In this document: in pieces, positions 37,501 to 46,463 of the stretch
Numbering within the stretch: the first letter of the stretch is position 1
Layout of the letters: every line of letters starts with the position of its first letter
Assembly: GCF_014200495.1 (NCBI RefSeq)
Contig: NZ_JACHBY010000007.1
Span: 325,599 to 389,598 of the forward strand
DNA: 64,000 bases
Direction: 5' to 3'
Source of the DNA: Mucilaginibacter geliditolerans
Lineage (GTDB): Bacteria; Bacteroidota; Bacteroidia; Sphingobacteriales; Sphingobacteriaceae
The notes under the pieces: generated by a model
Seen by the model: only the letters and a program-made list of their open reading frames with translations
What the model was told of the DNA's origin: nothing
The model's database searches: none
Made by a program: the position numbers and the translations under genes

Positions 37501-38744
37501 TGTTGTATGAGATTGATCATCAGTTGCCTGTGCAAATTGTCGGGGACAGTTTACGACTTAAACAGGTGCTGATCAACCTGATTAACAATGCCATTAAATT
37601 TACAGAAAAGGGTGAGGTATTTCTGCAGGTTAAACTGAATAAATTGCTCGATAATGATCACCTCGAGATCGGTTTTAGCGTAAAGGATACCGGGATAGGT
37701 ATTCCACAACATAAACTTTCAGACTTGTTTAAGCCTTTTTCGCAGGTTGATTCCTCAACTACCCGTAAATATGGGGGGACCGGATTGGGGCTGGTGATCA
37801 GCGAGCGGTTGATCAATTTAATGGGAGGTGAGATTCAGGCCGTCAGTGTTTTGGGCGAGGGTTCTACTTTCAGCTTTACAATAACTGCTGTAAAAAGTAA
37901 TATGGCAGCACCGGTACAGGCTCCGTTAAAGAAAGCGGAACTGGAAAGCAGGCAGATACTGATTGTTGATGATAATGATACCAACAAGCTCATCCTGAAA
38001 ACTCAGCTGGAGTTATGGGGATGTGTGCCACTCACTACATCGTCTGCAAAAGAAGCACTGTTGATGCTTGAAACACATCAGCATATTGAGCTTGTAATTA
38101 CAGATATGGAAATGCCGGCTATGAATGGTGTCAGCTTTGCAAAAATCGTAAAAGAGAGATATGATACACTGCCCATTATCATGCTTAGCTCGATAGGTGA
38201 TGAGAGTATGAAGAAATATGCAGGGCTGTTCAGCTCCATCCTGGTGAAACCGGTGAAGCAAAAACAACTTTTCAGAGCCATAGCAGCATGTTTTAATACG
38301 GCTGTTGGTGCTGTTCCGGCAGTTGAGGAGCCTGTACGCCTACTGGCTGAAAGCTTCGCAGTACAATACCCGATGAAAATCTTAGTGGCCGAGGATAACG
38401 ATATCAACAAAAAATTGATAGAACGTATTTTGAGCAAACTGGGCTATCAGGCTGGTATTGTAAGTAATGGCCAGGAAGTTATAGATCAGTTAGCTGTTTA
38501 TCCCTACCAGGTGATACTGATGGATATACAGATGCCGGTGATGGATGGGCTTGAAGCTACGCGGATCATCAGGTCCTCTGAGTCCTTTCAACCCTATATT
38601 ATTGCTTTAACTGCCAATGCCATGCCTGAGGAACGGGAAATTTATTTAAGTTCGGGCATGAATGAATACCTCTCTAAACCAATGAAGATAGAAAGGCTGA
38701 AAGACGTGCTGATACTGGCTTATGAACACCTAATACTTCATTGA
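34515..38744 (+). CDS. Hybrid two-component sensor kinase with propeller sensor and two receiver domains, no DNA-binding domain
   Basis: A 1409-residue membrane sensor. A signal or anchor segment (about 8-32) is followed by a periplasmic two-lobed beta-propeller of repeated WIGT/DGLNRYD-type motifs (about 40-700). Next come a Y_Y_Y domain (about 725-808), one membrane helix (about 812-833) and a coiled coil (about 836-900). The HisKA domain carries phospho-acceptor H908 (SHEIRTPMN), and the ATPase domain has its N-box at N1024-N1025 and GTGLGL. Two receivers follow, with D1197 (ITDMEMP) and D1337 (LMDIQMP). Unlike classical HTCS glycan regulators it lacks the terminal AraC-type helix-turn-helix, so output must go through phosphotransfer to another protein or a protein contact. 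The ATG at 34515 is preferred over the TTG at 34491. Confidence 0.92.
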   Translation: MLPFITTRLIPCLRFFLIALLLVVPVALRAQNQQLHFEHLSTINGLSERNINCILQDSKGFMWIGTRDGLNRYDGYQFKTYRSDHSNPYSISNNYISHLAEDKNGNIWIATVGGGLNKFDTKTDKFYHYRHKDSVATSIASDFINKIALDDDGHIWLATQKDGLDNFNPVTGKAVHYRTNSSDPRSISGNNIYIVYKDRENNLWAGEQTAGLNLFNRQHGNFTRFSHQDNVQGSISGDNITSIFEDSSRHLWVGTSGAGLNRYEGNGFFKHFVNNPADSYSLVNNNVQSIAEDNVGNLWIGTENGGVCIFSYQQNKFSDYAHDDIDASSLSGNSADVILKDHSGNMWVATFGGGINLYKKRKENFMHYQHNSDKHSLSNNFVLCLFEDSDHHYWVGTDGGGINLFDKAAGSFTNFTHQEGENSLSGNYDLDIKEDGRKQLWIGTWADGLSVYQLNTKTFKTFKHNANDPNSLAGDNVYTLLPVAGDKVWVGTFGSGLDRYEPASNTFVHYRHHDNDPQSVGSDRINSLLQDSKGNLWVGTNDAGLDRFNPATGTFIHFKYKDQQNSISNNTVLALYEDHRGHIWSCTFAGLNDLDPATGHFTHYTTANGLADNFTYAILEDGDQHLWISTNKGISRFDPVHQTFKNFTGEDGLQEGEFKPHSALKSHTGELFFGGIDGFNQFYPDKVKERPYDAPLVLTGFLLFNETVQAGAKSPLKQDISVTKSITLPYDQAVISFEFAALDYGSPTKKFYAYRLEGFDKGWNLVGNKNSATYTNLPPGDYVLKVRVQNDEKQWSSSEIRLSLTIVPPFWLTWWFEALVCIVVIAVVYLIYYQRVKTIVTQKATLEKLVEARTAEVLQQSEELQAINEELMAQSDELELQREQERAARHEAEKANLAKSVFLASMSHEIRTPMNGVIGMASLLNETPLNSEQQEYTDTIIRSGETLMNVINDILDFSKIESGKLDMEQEDFNLRNAVEEVMDLFAQKSSKQGIDLLYEIDHQLPVQIVGDSLRLKQVLINLINNAIKFTEKGEVFLQVKLNKLLDNDHLEIGFSVKDTGIGIPQHKLSDLFKPFSQVDSSTTRKYGGTGLGLVISERLINLMGGEIQAVSVLGEGSTFSFTITAVKSNMAAPVQAPLKKAELESRQILIVDDNDTNKLILKTQLELWGCVPLTTSSAKEALLMLETHQHIELVITDMEMPAMNGVSFAKIVKERYDTLPIIMLSSIGDESMKKYAGLFSSILVKPVKQKQLFRAIAACFNTAVGAVPAVEEPVRLLAESFAVQYPMKILVAEDNDINKKLIERILSKLGYQAGIVSNGQEVIDQLAVYPYQVILMDIQMPVMDGLEATRIIRSSESFQPYIIALTANAMPEEREIYLSSGMNEYLSKPMKIERLKDVLILAYEHLILH

Positions 38745-38746
38745 TT

Positions 38747-39709
38747 ATGCAAGGCAGACACGAAACTTATCAAAAAGCAGCGAGCCTTGTCCACCTGGGT
38801 ATTTGGGAACAGAACCTGGTGACAGGCGAGATCTATTGGGACGCGGTGGTAAGGGAAATATATGAAGTGGATTCGGATTTTAAACCTACGCTGGACAATT
38901 CGCTGGATTTTTATACAGATGGGCCGATGATCAGGAAATTACTGGCAGCCACAATTGGAACCGGTGAGCAGGTAAGCGGACGAACGCAATTAAACACAGC
39001 GAAAAATAATACCAAATGGGTAGAAGTAAGGGTGGCTGCAAGTGCCACCAAGGTTTACGGAACCATCACGGACATTACCGCGCAAATTGCCCTTGACCAC
39101 AAAGTAGCAGAACAAGGAGAGCAGTTTCATCATGCTTTTGAATATGCACCGATTGGTATGGCACTGGTTTCCACAGCAGGTAAATGGATGCGGGTGAACC
39201 AAACGCTTTGCCGGATTTTAGGCTTTGAAGCCGATGAGTTGCTTAGGCTCACCTTTCAGGATATTACGCATCCGGATGATCTTAATGTGGATTTGAAGCA
39301 AATGTACCAGTTGCTTGACAGCAAGATCAGCTATTACCAGATGGATAAACGCTATTTTCACAAAAACGGCCATGTGATTTGGGTATCACTAAATGTAACC
39401 CTGGTACGTGATCAGCAGGAAAAACCTTTGTATTTTGTTTCGCATATCAAAGATATCACTGAACTCAAAGAGCATATGCAGCTGATCAGCGCCCAAAATA
39501 GCCGCCTGCTGAATTTTGCTAATGTAGTATCACATAATATCCGGTCGCATACCGTTAATATTCAAATGCTCAGTGAGTTGATAGGGCAGGAAACTGACCC
39601 GGCGGAAAAAGAAAAGCTAATCACTATGCTGGGTATTAGCGCGGCTAGTCTGCAGGCCACCCTGGTACATTTAAACGAGATTGTCGATAGCCCGGATGGC
39701 GAACTTTAG
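38747..39709 (+). CDS. PAS-domain protein ending after a histidine-kinase dimerisation helix
   Basis: A 320-residue cytoplasmic protein starting two bases after the hybrid kinase stop (an overlapping TTG at 38741 is also in frame). It has an N-terminal PAS-like domain (about 5-115), a second clear PAS/PAC domain (about 122-245, ending HIKDITELKE) and then an H-box-like segment FANVVSHNIRSH with H263. The chain ends about 57 residues later with no ATP-binding domain, and the 91 bases before the next gene hold no remnant. It may be a phosphotransfer partner or dimerisation modulator for the hybrid kinase, or a truncated kinase. Confidence 0.8.
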   Translation: MQGRHETYQKAASLVHLGIWEQNLVTGEIYWDAVVREIYEVDSDFKPTLDNSLDFYTDGPMIRKLLAATIGTGEQVSGRTQLNTAKNNTKWVEVRVAASATKVYGTITDITAQIALDHKVAEQGEQFHHAFEYAPIGMALVSTAGKWMRVNQTLCRILGFEADELLRLTFQDITHPDDLNVDLKQMYQLLDSKISYYQMDKRYFHKNGHVIWVSLNVTLVRDQQEKPLYFVSHIKDITELKEHMQLISAQNSRLLNFANVVSHNIRSHTVNIQMLSELIGQETDPAEKEKLITMLGISAASLQATLVHLNEIVDSPDGEL

Positions 39710-39740
39710 CCGTAACCCTGCGTATCCTGAAAGCTTGATC

Positions 39741-39763
39741 ATATTGGAGGTGATTTCCAATAT
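39741..39763 (+). terminator. Weak hairpin between PAS gene and marC-like gene
   Basis: ATATTGGA pairs with TCCAATAT across a 7-base loop, followed by AGAATTT. Stability is low. Confidence 0.35.
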
Positions 39764-39800
39764 AGAATTTATAAATTAGCAGCATCAACCAAGCATAAAC

Positions 39801-40487
39801 ATGACCTCGCAGCTTAACGCATTTATTCACCTTGTTTTTGTCGGCTTTGTGGCATTATTTCCAGTGGTAAACCCATTAGGTACGGCATTTATCATCAGCC
39901 CGTATTTTTCTGATCTTACCCGCAAGGAGCGTATTACGGTGGTTAAAAAGATCACTGTCTACTCGTTTATCATTTGCGCGGTTACTTTGTTTATCGGGCA
40001 TTGGATATTGGAACTGTTCGGGTTGTCTATCCCTATCATCCAATTGGCGGGAGGGATCATGATCTGTAAGATTGGCTGGGCTTTTTTATCGGTAGATAGT
40101 AACGAAACAGCTGCGGAGAGTAAGCCTGCTACGGAAGTTGAGCTAGATCATATCCCTTCAATAGCAAATAAACTGTTTTATCCCATTACTTTTCCTATGA
40201 CCACAGGTGCGGGCACAATAGCAGTGTTATTTACGCTAAGCGCCGACGGTGCTAACAGTGACACTTCACAATACCTGATCAATGTGGGCGCGCTATTGGT
40301 TTCAATTATCGGTATCTGTATCCTGATCTTCATTTTTTATGTTAATACAAACCGGCTGATCAGTTATATAGGTTCACATAATGAAAAGATCATCAATAGC
40401 TTGATGGCTTTTTTGATTTTTTGTGTGGGTTTGCAGATTGCCGTGGGCGGTATTGTTCATCTGGTGAAACTGTCGTTCAAGATATAG
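39801..40487 (+). CDS. MarC-family integral membrane protein
   Basis: A 228-residue inner-membrane protein with six predicted helices in two groups of three. The N-terminal group contains the MarC hallmark LFPVVNPLGTAFIISP. FPMTTGAGTIAVLFTLSADG, at the start of the second half, repeats the same half-helix pattern. Despite its name, the family has no established drug-resistance role; its transport substrate is unknown. It is not obviously co-functional with the preceding PAS gene and ends 19 bases before the convergent stop of the next gene. Confidence 0.88.
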   Translation: MTSQLNAFIHLVFVGFVALFPVVNPLGTAFIISPYFSDLTRKERITVVKKITVYSFIICAVTLFIGHWILELFGLSIPIIQLAGGIMICKIGWAFLSVDSNETAAESKPATEVELDHIPSIANKLFYPITFPMTTGAGTIAVLFTLSADGANSDTSQYLINVGALLVSIIGICILIFIFYVNTNRLISYIGSHNEKIINSLMAFLIFCVGLQIAVGGIVHLVKLSFKI

Positions 40488-40506
40488 CTGACCATATTAT
40501 AGTACA

Positions 40507-40890
40507 CTAAAATTCATCAGCTGTGCTGCGGCTGTCTATATACGGGGAGCTATAAAAGAAGATACAGAATAATTGCTGGTCGATGAAGAAGGTCCATTCT
40601 GAGGTTTGATCCTGTTTTTTGATCAGCAGGTCCTCGCAGCCGAAGGTATAATTGATAGCAAGCACTACGCGAAAACTGCCTTTACCTGTTGCCGCGTCAT
40701 ATTTAACCCGATCAATGTCCATCTGTATCACTTCCGAGGCTCCATTCGGCCTAAACTCGCGTTCTATGGCGCTTTTGAGCTTATCATAAGGCTTGCTGCC
40801 GGACTTAAACAAGCCGGGAATAAAGTTTTCCGCAGAGAAATTGTCCCTGCTCAATTGAGCCTTATCCAATTGTATTTCGAAACTATCCAT
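40507..40890 (-). CDS. Small conserved-looking protein of unknown function
   Basis: A 127-residue soluble protein with no signal peptide and no domain I recognise. It is predicted to mix helix at the N-terminus with beta strands in the second half (GKGSFRVVLAINYTF, SEWTFFIDQQ). It starts one base after the ElaA-type acetyltransferase stop on the same strand, so the two are probably co-transcribed. Length, start and spacing support a real gene. Confidence 0.65.
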   Translation of the reverse strand: MDSFEIQLDKAQLSRDNFSAENFIPGLFKSGSKPYDKLKSAIEREFRPNGASEVIQMDIDRVKYDAATGKGSFRVVLAINYTFGCEDLLIKKQDQTSEWTFFIDQQLFCIFFYSSPYIDSRSTADEF

Positions 40891-40891
40891 A

Positions 40892-41338
40892 TTAGTTTAG
40901 TATCATATCGATATGGGGGATACCATCTTCATCGTATATCTCACCTGTTTCCTGAAAATCAAAGCTGTCGTAAAACTTTCTTAAATAAGCCTGCGCGCCA
41001 ATTTTGATAGGGCCGGGGCCAAATATCTCGCGGCATTTCTCAATGGCAAGGGCCACAAGCACCCGCCCATTTCCTGAGCCCCTGCCTTTTGGACTGGTTA
41101 CCACCCGACCGATTGACATTTCTGTAAAAGAAAGTCCTGGTGGTACCAGTCTTGCATAGGCCAGTAGTTCGTCATCGCCAAAGATCATCAGGTGATGGCA
41201 TTTGCTGTCTTTAAGGTCGGCGTCCTGGTAAACGCAGTTTTGTTCAACAATGAATACCTCATTCCTGAGCCGCAGAATGGCATACAACTCATCAGGGCTG
41301 AGTTGGTTAAAGGGTTTTAGTGTAGTAATCAAGTGCAT
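40892..41338 (-). CDS. ElaA-family GNAT N-acetyltransferase
   Basis: A 148-residue cytoplasmic acetyltransferase resembling ElaA. Recognisable segments are LYAILRLRNEVFIVEQNCVY near the N-terminus, LAYARLVPPG, the acetyl-CoA-binding region IGRVVTSPKGRGSGNGRVL, and FYDSFDFQETGEIYDEDGI near the end. The acceptor substrate is unknown for the family. It is followed on the minus strand by a small protein of unknown function. Confidence 0.88.
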   Translation of the reverse strand: MHLITTLKPFNQLSPDELYAILRLRNEVFIVEQNCVYQDADLKDSKCHHLMIFGDDELLAYARLVPPGLSFTEMSIGRVVTSPKGRGSGNGRVLVALAIEKCREIFGPGPIKIGAQAYLRKFYDSFDFQETGEIYDEDGIPHIDMILN

Positions 41339-41522
41339 ATAATAAGTCGCCGAAGATACGGATTATGCCGTGTATGTCACTTTCTGGTCTTCTGTTGCCT
41401 GGTTATTACGTGTTAAATGTTGAGTTTAATTTAAAATTATAATATTAATTTAAATGAAACTAGTTTAAAGATATTACGTATAATAACTTGCGTTTAAATT
41501 AATTAAAATAAACTAATAAAAT

Positions 41523-43634
41523 ATGAGAAAGCTTTACACGGTGCTGTTTCTTCTATGCTTAGCAGGGCTGATATCCTGCAAAAAGAGCAATGATAATTCA
41601 AAAAAGGGCAGTCAACCCGTAGTCAAGATCGCGCCTGATGGCTTTAATTATGCCACCGCCAGGAACGTTAAATTGAATTTAACACTACAATCACCTACAG
41701 GCCAGGCGTTGAGCGGCATAGTAGTGAGCGTATACAGGCCGGATAGTACGGCGGCAACCAATGCCATCTTTAAAGGCACAACAGATAAAAATGGAAACCT
41801 TACGGCTACCATTAGTGTGCCTACATCTATTAATTCATTAATTATAGATCCGGCGTATCTTGGTTTAATGCATAATGCCCACGCCAATATTAATGCTAAT
41901 GCAATTACCGCATCATTAGGCGGATCGGCAGGTTATAGCGGCGATATTGTTCCGGATGCTCTGCCTACTTCAGGTTCAGGCTCCGGGACTACTTTAAATT
42001 TAATGCATACGGCCAGTGTTGTCAGCGGATCAACTACCTATAGCTATCCATCACCATATACAACAACTTTAAGCGCGGTTTTAAATACCCTGCAATTCCC
42101 GGCTACTGAAGGCGTTCCCAAATACCTGGTAACATCTGATGTGATCAGTTCAACTTTATTATCCTATGTAAATGCCTCTCTTCCGGAGGGCAAGCCGGTA
42201 ACAACTACACACCCTAACTATCTTTCAAGTACAGCAGTTTCCACACTTAATGTTACTGCAACAGCCGATGTATGGGTAACCTTTGTTGCCGAAGGGGCAG
42301 GAAATTTAAATAGTTTGGCTTACTATACCTATCCTACAAGCACGCCGCCTGTAAGTGCCGCTGACATTAAAACGGCAACTCTTGTATTTCCCAATGCTTC
42401 AGGGCTTGGTTCAGGAGGCGGGCTCCTGGCTGGCGATAAAGTTAAGCTGGGTACATTTTCAGCAGGTACTTCTATTGGATTTATATTGCTTGGTAACGCG
42501 TGGACAGGTTTGGGTGTAGATGTAATAGATGCTCCCAAATATTATTCAACTGATGCTTTAAATCCTGAAACTACCACCAGCTTGCAAAAGCATACCGTGG
42601 TATTATACGATAGCTCGGATAACCTCACCCTGATAGGCTTTGAAGACCTGAACAGGCAGACTGGAGGCTCTGATAACGATTTTAACGATCTTGTGTTCTA
42701 CGCTACGTCAAACCCTGTTACAGCTATATCCAATACGAATATACCGCCTATAGCCAAACCACTGGATACAGATGGTGATGGTGTTCCTGATGCTTCTGAC
42801 GCATTCCCTAATGATCCGACCCGTGCTTATATCACTTATTATCCTTCGCAAACCGGGTTCGCCAGTATAGCCTTTGAGGATAACTGGCCATCAAAAGGCG
42901 ATTATGATATGAATGACCTGGTGTTGAACTACCGTTACACTTTTGTAAGCAACGCGCAAAACCAGGTAGTAACCTTGCAGGCTGATTATAATGTAGCGGC
43001 AGTAGGGGCATCCTTCAAAAATGGTTTTGGATTGCAATTGCCAGTTGCAGCTTCGGCGGTACAATCAGTTACCGGCCAGTTGTTTAAAAACACTTACATA
43101 AGTTTAGCATCAAACGGTGTAGAAGCGGGACAAACAAAGGCGGTAATTATTCCTTTTGATAACACGGATGCGATGATCAATAATCCCGATTTCTCTTTCT
43201 TTGTAAATACCGAAAACTCAAAAAGCAAGGTAGCAGGTATAACATCTTCAGTACTGGTTACATTTACTACGCCAATTGCGCAGGCGACTCTTGATGTATC
43301 TACATTTAATCCGTTCCTGATCAGTAATGGAAGGCGTACCTATGAAGTACACTTACCGGGTTATGCGCCAACTGATAAGGCAGATACCAAGCTATTTGGT
43401 ACCAATGACGATGCTTCTGTACCATCGCAGGGTAAATATTATCTCTCAAATGCCAATTGGCCATGGGCGATCAATTATACCACGCCGTTTGTTTACCCGA
43501 TTGAAGGTATAAATATCACCAATGCCTACCTGCACTTTGCAGATTGGGCGGGTTCGGCCGGTGCGTCCTATACTGATTGGTATAGTAATACGGCTGATGG
43601 CTATCGCAATAATGACAACCTATACCTTAAATAA
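41523..43634 (+). CDS. LruC-domain lipoprotein
   Basis: A 703-residue lipoprotein (acylated C19 after LIS) with an N-terminal carboxypeptidase-like immunoglobulin fold (about 35-115), then a region with DLNRQTGGSDNDFNDLVFY (about 375-400). A calcium-binding type-3-like repeat DTDGDGVPDASDAFPNDP follows at about 418-435, and the C-terminal LruC/DUF4842 domain contains FEDNWPSKGDYDMNDLV. LruC proteins are surface-exposed in Bacteroidota, but their function is unsettled. It has a clear terminator at 43652, so it is probably monocistronic. The 185 bases upstream are very AT-rich without an evident -7 box. Confidence 0.85.
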   Translation: MRKLYTVLFLLCLAGLISCKKSNDNSKKGSQPVVKIAPDGFNYATARNVKLNLTLQSPTGQALSGIVVSVYRPDSTAATNAIFKGTTDKNGNLTATISVPTSINSLIIDPAYLGLMHNAHANINANAITASLGGSAGYSGDIVPDALPTSGSGSGTTLNLMHTASVVSGSTTYSYPSPYTTTLSAVLNTLQFPATEGVPKYLVTSDVISSTLLSYVNASLPEGKPVTTTHPNYLSSTAVSTLNVTATADVWVTFVAEGAGNLNSLAYYTYPTSTPPVSAADIKTATLVFPNASGLGSGGGLLAGDKVKLGTFSAGTSIGFILLGNAWTGLGVDVIDAPKYYSTDALNPETTTSLQKHTVVLYDSSDNLTLIGFEDLNRQTGGSDNDFNDLVFYATSNPVTAISNTNIPPIAKPLDTDGDGVPDASDAFPNDPTRAYITYYPSQTGFASIAFEDNWPSKGDYDMNDLVLNYRYTFVSNAQNQVVTLQADYNVAAVGASFKNGFGLQLPVAASAVQSVTGQLFKNTYISLASNGVEAGQTKAVIIPFDNTDAMINNPDFSFFVNTENSKSKVAGITSSVLVTFTTPIAQATLDVSTFNPFLISNGRRTYEVHLPGYAPTDKADTKLFGTNDDASVPSQGKYYLSNANWPWAINYTTPFVYPIEGINITNAYLHFADWAGSAGASYTDWYSNTADGYRNNDNLYLK

Positions 43635-43651
43635 CAAGCCATATTTTTTAG

Positions 43652-43686
43652 TAAAGCCGCCGTATTATCCGGCGGCTTTATTATTT
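43652..43686 (+). terminator. Intrinsic terminator after LruC gene
   Basis: A perfect 11-bp stem, TAAAGCCGCCG with CGGCGGCTTTA, and a 7-base loop are followed by TTATTTAT. Adjacent T and A runs on both sides could let it work in both directions. Confidence 0.85.
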
Positions 43687-43750
43687 ATACTATTGGCCTT
43701 TACTTTATTAGCTGGAACTATTAATTTAGCCGTATCCCTATTAAATTTAT

Positions 43751-44902
43751 ATGACTATAAGATACCTTGTATTCGGCTTTGCCATCACTTTATGCAATTT
43801 GGCAAATGCCCAGCAAGCTGCAATCCGCAATAATTATAAGGATGAAAAAGGTTTACCACGTTTAAAAATTGAACGTGAAATGATTTATACGCCAGGGAAT
43901 AGCTGGCTGTATAATCACCACGCGGCAATTATTGAATTTAAAGGGAAACTGATCGCCACATGGTCAAACGGGTTGGTGGATGAAGATTCGCCGGGACAGC
44001 GGGTTGTTTTTTCTGTGTCAAGTGATTTTGAACACTGGTCGGCACCCGGTATAATAGCCGAGCCCGAAAAAGCCTCGAACGGTATGCAGAAAGTGCTTAC
44101 TGCAGCAGGCCTGTACAAGTATAATGGCAAGCTGGTAGCCTATTATGGCGAATATGAAAAAGACAGAACGCATACGCATTTATGGGCAAAAACAAGCACT
44201 GATGGTGAGCATTGGAGCAGCCCTATTGATATGCACATCCCCTTAATCCCTAATCATGGGCCCGAGGCGATAAAAAATGGCAGACTTATCATCAGCGGTA
44301 ATTTCAGTTTTCCTTATACTGATGATCCTACCGGCATTTCCGGCTGGAAAATGACCAGTTTTTACCTGGATTCATTGTATCAGCAGGATAATTCTGCAGC
44401 CTTTTATAAACCGGCAGAAAAATTGGGTTTGCCGCCGCTTTGCGAAGGTTCATTTTTTCAGACCGATGATAACATTATACATATGCTGTTACGTGTAACA
44501 GGTAAAGGTTGGAAAGGTAGATTATGGCTTACTGAAAGCAGGGACAACGGTTCGTCATGGTCGAGGCCAGTTAAAACCACGTTTACTGATAATGACAGTA
44601 AGTTCCATTTTGGCCGCCTGCCTGATAAGCGTTACTATTACGTGGGGATACCCGATACGCTACACCATTATGATCGCAACCCGCTGGTGCTGGCAATTTC
44701 GGCAGATGGCAGCTACTTTAATAAGCAATACATTATTGCCGATGAACTTTATCAGTTAAAAACCAAAGGATTGTACAAAGGCGGCCAGTACGGCTACCCG
44801 CATACCATCATTTGGAAGGATTATATGTATGTGATCATATCCCGCCAAAAGGAAGCCATTGAAGTGATCCGCTTTAAACTCGACCAATTAAAGGGCCTTT
44901 GA
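43751..44902 (+). CDS. Sialidase-fold (BNR/Asp-box) secreted protein
   Basis: A 383-residue secreted beta-propeller protein related to exo-sialidases. A signal peptide ends ANAQ near residue 21. One full Asp box (SRDNGSSW, S263-W270) and two partial ones (STDGEHW, SSDFEHW) mark propeller blades. The arginine triad of true sialidases cannot be assigned with confidence from reading, so another exo-glycosidase or lyase activity on a six-bladed propeller is possible. It lies 116 bases after LruC behind a terminator, and an ECF sigma gene follows 223 bases later. In a glycan region, capping-sugar removal would fit. Confidence 0.78.
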   Translation: MTIRYLVFGFAITLCNLANAQQAAIRNNYKDEKGLPRLKIEREMIYTPGNSWLYNHHAAIIEFKGKLIATWSNGLVDEDSPGQRVVFSVSSDFEHWSAPGIIAEPEKASNGMQKVLTAAGLYKYNGKLVAYYGEYEKDRTHTHLWAKTSTDGEHWSSPIDMHIPLIPNHGPEAIKNGRLIISGNFSFPYTDDPTGISGWKMTSFYLDSLYQQDNSAAFYKPAEKLGLPPLCEGSFFQTDDNIIHMLLRVTGKGWKGRLWLTESRDNGSSWSRPVKTTFTDNDSKFHFGRLPDKRYYYVGIPDTLHHYDRNPLVLAISADGSYFNKQYIIADELYQLKTKGLYKGGQYGYPHTIIWKDYMYVIISRQKEAIEVIRFKLDQLKGL

Positions 44903-45125
44903 TAGTAATATGATTAATATAAAAAATGCTATATTTTTTTGCGGAAATTAAAGAAAAAAAGCCTTTTTTGTACTTATTTAACTGTATTATAAGCTATGCA
45001 GGTGTACGGCATACACTTTGAAAATATTATTCTGTGTGAAAAAAAAGCGACAAGTGTTGATAAGACAATAAAATAAATTCCTTAATATTGGTTTAATATT
45101 TTGTGATCGATTAGTTAACAATTAG

Positions 45126-45695
45126 ATGTCCGGGTATAATTCTTATAGCGATGATGAATTAATTATCCTGCTTAAACAGGGTGATTTGAATGCTTTTACA
45201 GCTATTCATAATCGGTATTATGGTGTTTTATACAGCCATGCCTATAAACGGCTGGCAGATAGGGAAGAAGTTAAGGATATTTTACAGGAGCTTTTTACTT
45301 GTATCTGGAATAATAGAGAAGTCATCACTTTTAATATTAATCTGCAGGCCTATTTGTATACCGCTGTACGAAACAGGATACTGAATGTTTACAAGCATAA
45401 AAAAATAAGATCAGACTACGTTGCATCCTTCGAAAGCTTTTTGGTTAACAATGAGCCAACTCCCGATGAAACCCTGCGGATAAAAGAATTGATTGCCCTT
45501 GTTGAGGCTGAGGTGCAATCATTGCCTGCAAAAATGCGGCTTATATTTGAAATGAGCAGAAATTCACACCTTTCGCACAACGAGATAGCCGAACAATTAA
45601 ACATCAGCCCCCTTACTGTAAAAAAACAGGTGAATAATTCACTTAAGGTATTACGCCTTAAATTAGGCACGCATTTTTTTATGCTGCTCTTTTAA
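45126..45695 (+). CDS. ECF RNA polymerase sigma factor (pair 3)
   Basis: A 189-residue ECF sigma factor of the group found in sigma/FecR/SusC loci. Region 2 is at about 10-85 (SDDELIILLKQGD, VKDILQELFTCIW) and region 4 at about 115-175 (LPAKMRLIFEMSR, HNEIAEQLNISPLTVKKQV). The chain ends with the short hydrophobic run FFMLLF. The expected anti-sigma gene is not adjacent but lies 3.5 kb further on at 49153, beyond two minus-strand genes. It is nevertheless the obvious partner, because no other unpaired sigma or FecR gene is present. Confidence 0.92.
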   Translation: MSGYNSYSDDELIILLKQGDLNAFTAIHNRYYGVLYSHAYKRLADREEVKDILQELFTCIWNNREVITFNINLQAYLYTAVRNRILNVYKHKKIRSDYVASFESFLVNNEPTPDETLRIKELIALVEAEVQSLPAKMRLIFEMSRNSHLSHNEIAEQLNISPLTVKKQVNNSLKVLRLKLGTHFFMLLF

Positions 45696-45706
45696 TTTTC
45701 CGCTCA

Positions 45707-46264
45707 TTATTTCAAGTACCGAAGCGCAACAGCCCCCGACTTAAAAACCGTTGACCCAATAAGTTTTAATTGTAATTTCTCCTGCAGGTTGATACCTTCA
45801 AACAACCGTCTCCCTTCTCCTGCAACTATTGGGTGAACCACAATATGATACTCATCAATAAGACCAAGCTCTGCAAGTTGTGAAGGAATGGTTACACCAC
45901 CGGTTAAAATATTTTTGCCTTGTTCTTGTTTCAATTTAAGTACTTCGTCATGAAGGCCTGTACGAACAATTTTCGTTTTATTTCCTTCAGGGCTGTCTAA
46001 TGATTGTGAGAAAACAATGATTTTGCCAACAGTATCAAATGCCTGCGCAAATTCAATATCTACTTCTCTATCCCCTGAAGGGTTTTTCGCCACATCGGGC
46101 CAATAGGGAACCATTAATTGATAAGTTTTACGCCCGTACAGGAATGTGTCAGCATCTCGCGTGAGCTGCGTAAAATATTCCATCGTTTCTTCATCGGGAT
46201 AGAATTTGGTATGATCGCAGCAGCCATCTAAGGTCGTGTTGATCGCGAAGATTACATTTCTCAT
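45707..46264 (-). CDS. DHFR/RibD C-terminal-like reductase
   Basis: A 185-residue cytoplasmic protein of the dihydrofolate reductase-like (RibD C-terminal) family. It begins MRNVIFAINTTLDGCCDH, contains the nucleotide-binding segment LYGRKTYQLMVPYW, and has ILTGGVTIPSQLAELGLIDEY and a C-terminal beta strand. The ATG at 46264 fits the family; an upstream ATG at 46333 would add 23 non-homologous residues. Its stop lies 11 bases from the convergent sigma stop. The physiological substrate is unknown; such genes are usually stand-alone reductases and not folate enzymes. Confidence 0.87.
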   Translation of the reverse strand: MRNVIFAINTTLDGCCDHTKFYPDEETMEYFTQLTRDADTFLYGRKTYQLMVPYWPDVAKNPSGDREVDIEFAQAFDTVGKIIVFSQSLDSPEGNKTKIVRTGLHDEVLKLKQEQGKNILTGGVTIPSQLAELGLIDEYHIVVHPIVAGEGRRLFEGINLQEKLQLKLIGSTVFKSGAVALRYLK

Positions 46265-46314
46265 TTGATTGATTTTAGTTTTTGATTTTTCTGATCTGTT
46301 TGCAGCATAAAGAT

Positions 46315-46322
46315 CAAAAATA
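46315..46322 (-). promoter_or_regulatory. Candidate -7 box of DHFR-like gene
   Basis: On the minus strand this reads TATTTTTG, matching TAnnTTTG, 50 bases before the preferred ATG. It lies downstream of the longer alternative start, supporting the shorter protein. No -33 box is evident. Confidence 0.35.
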
Positions 46323-46463
46323 ACATGCTGCATCCATCGCGGAGATGGCGATCCGCGACAAAAAAAGGGGCGTTTAAGCCAAAGGGCTATCTCTTATCTA
46401 AAGTAATAAACCAGTCTCACGCAAAGAGAAATGTCATTGTTCATGGCTGATCATACACATACG

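Noticed and set aside
43751..44902. Naming this protein a GH33 sialidase
   Set aside because: Only one full Asp box is clear and the catalytic Arg triad, Tyr and Glu could not be placed, so only the fold is claimed.
46337..46358. TCGCGGA/TCCGCGA hairpin as a terminator for the minus-strand permease
   Set aside because: The run of A/T bases is on the wrong side for minus-strand termination and the stem is short.
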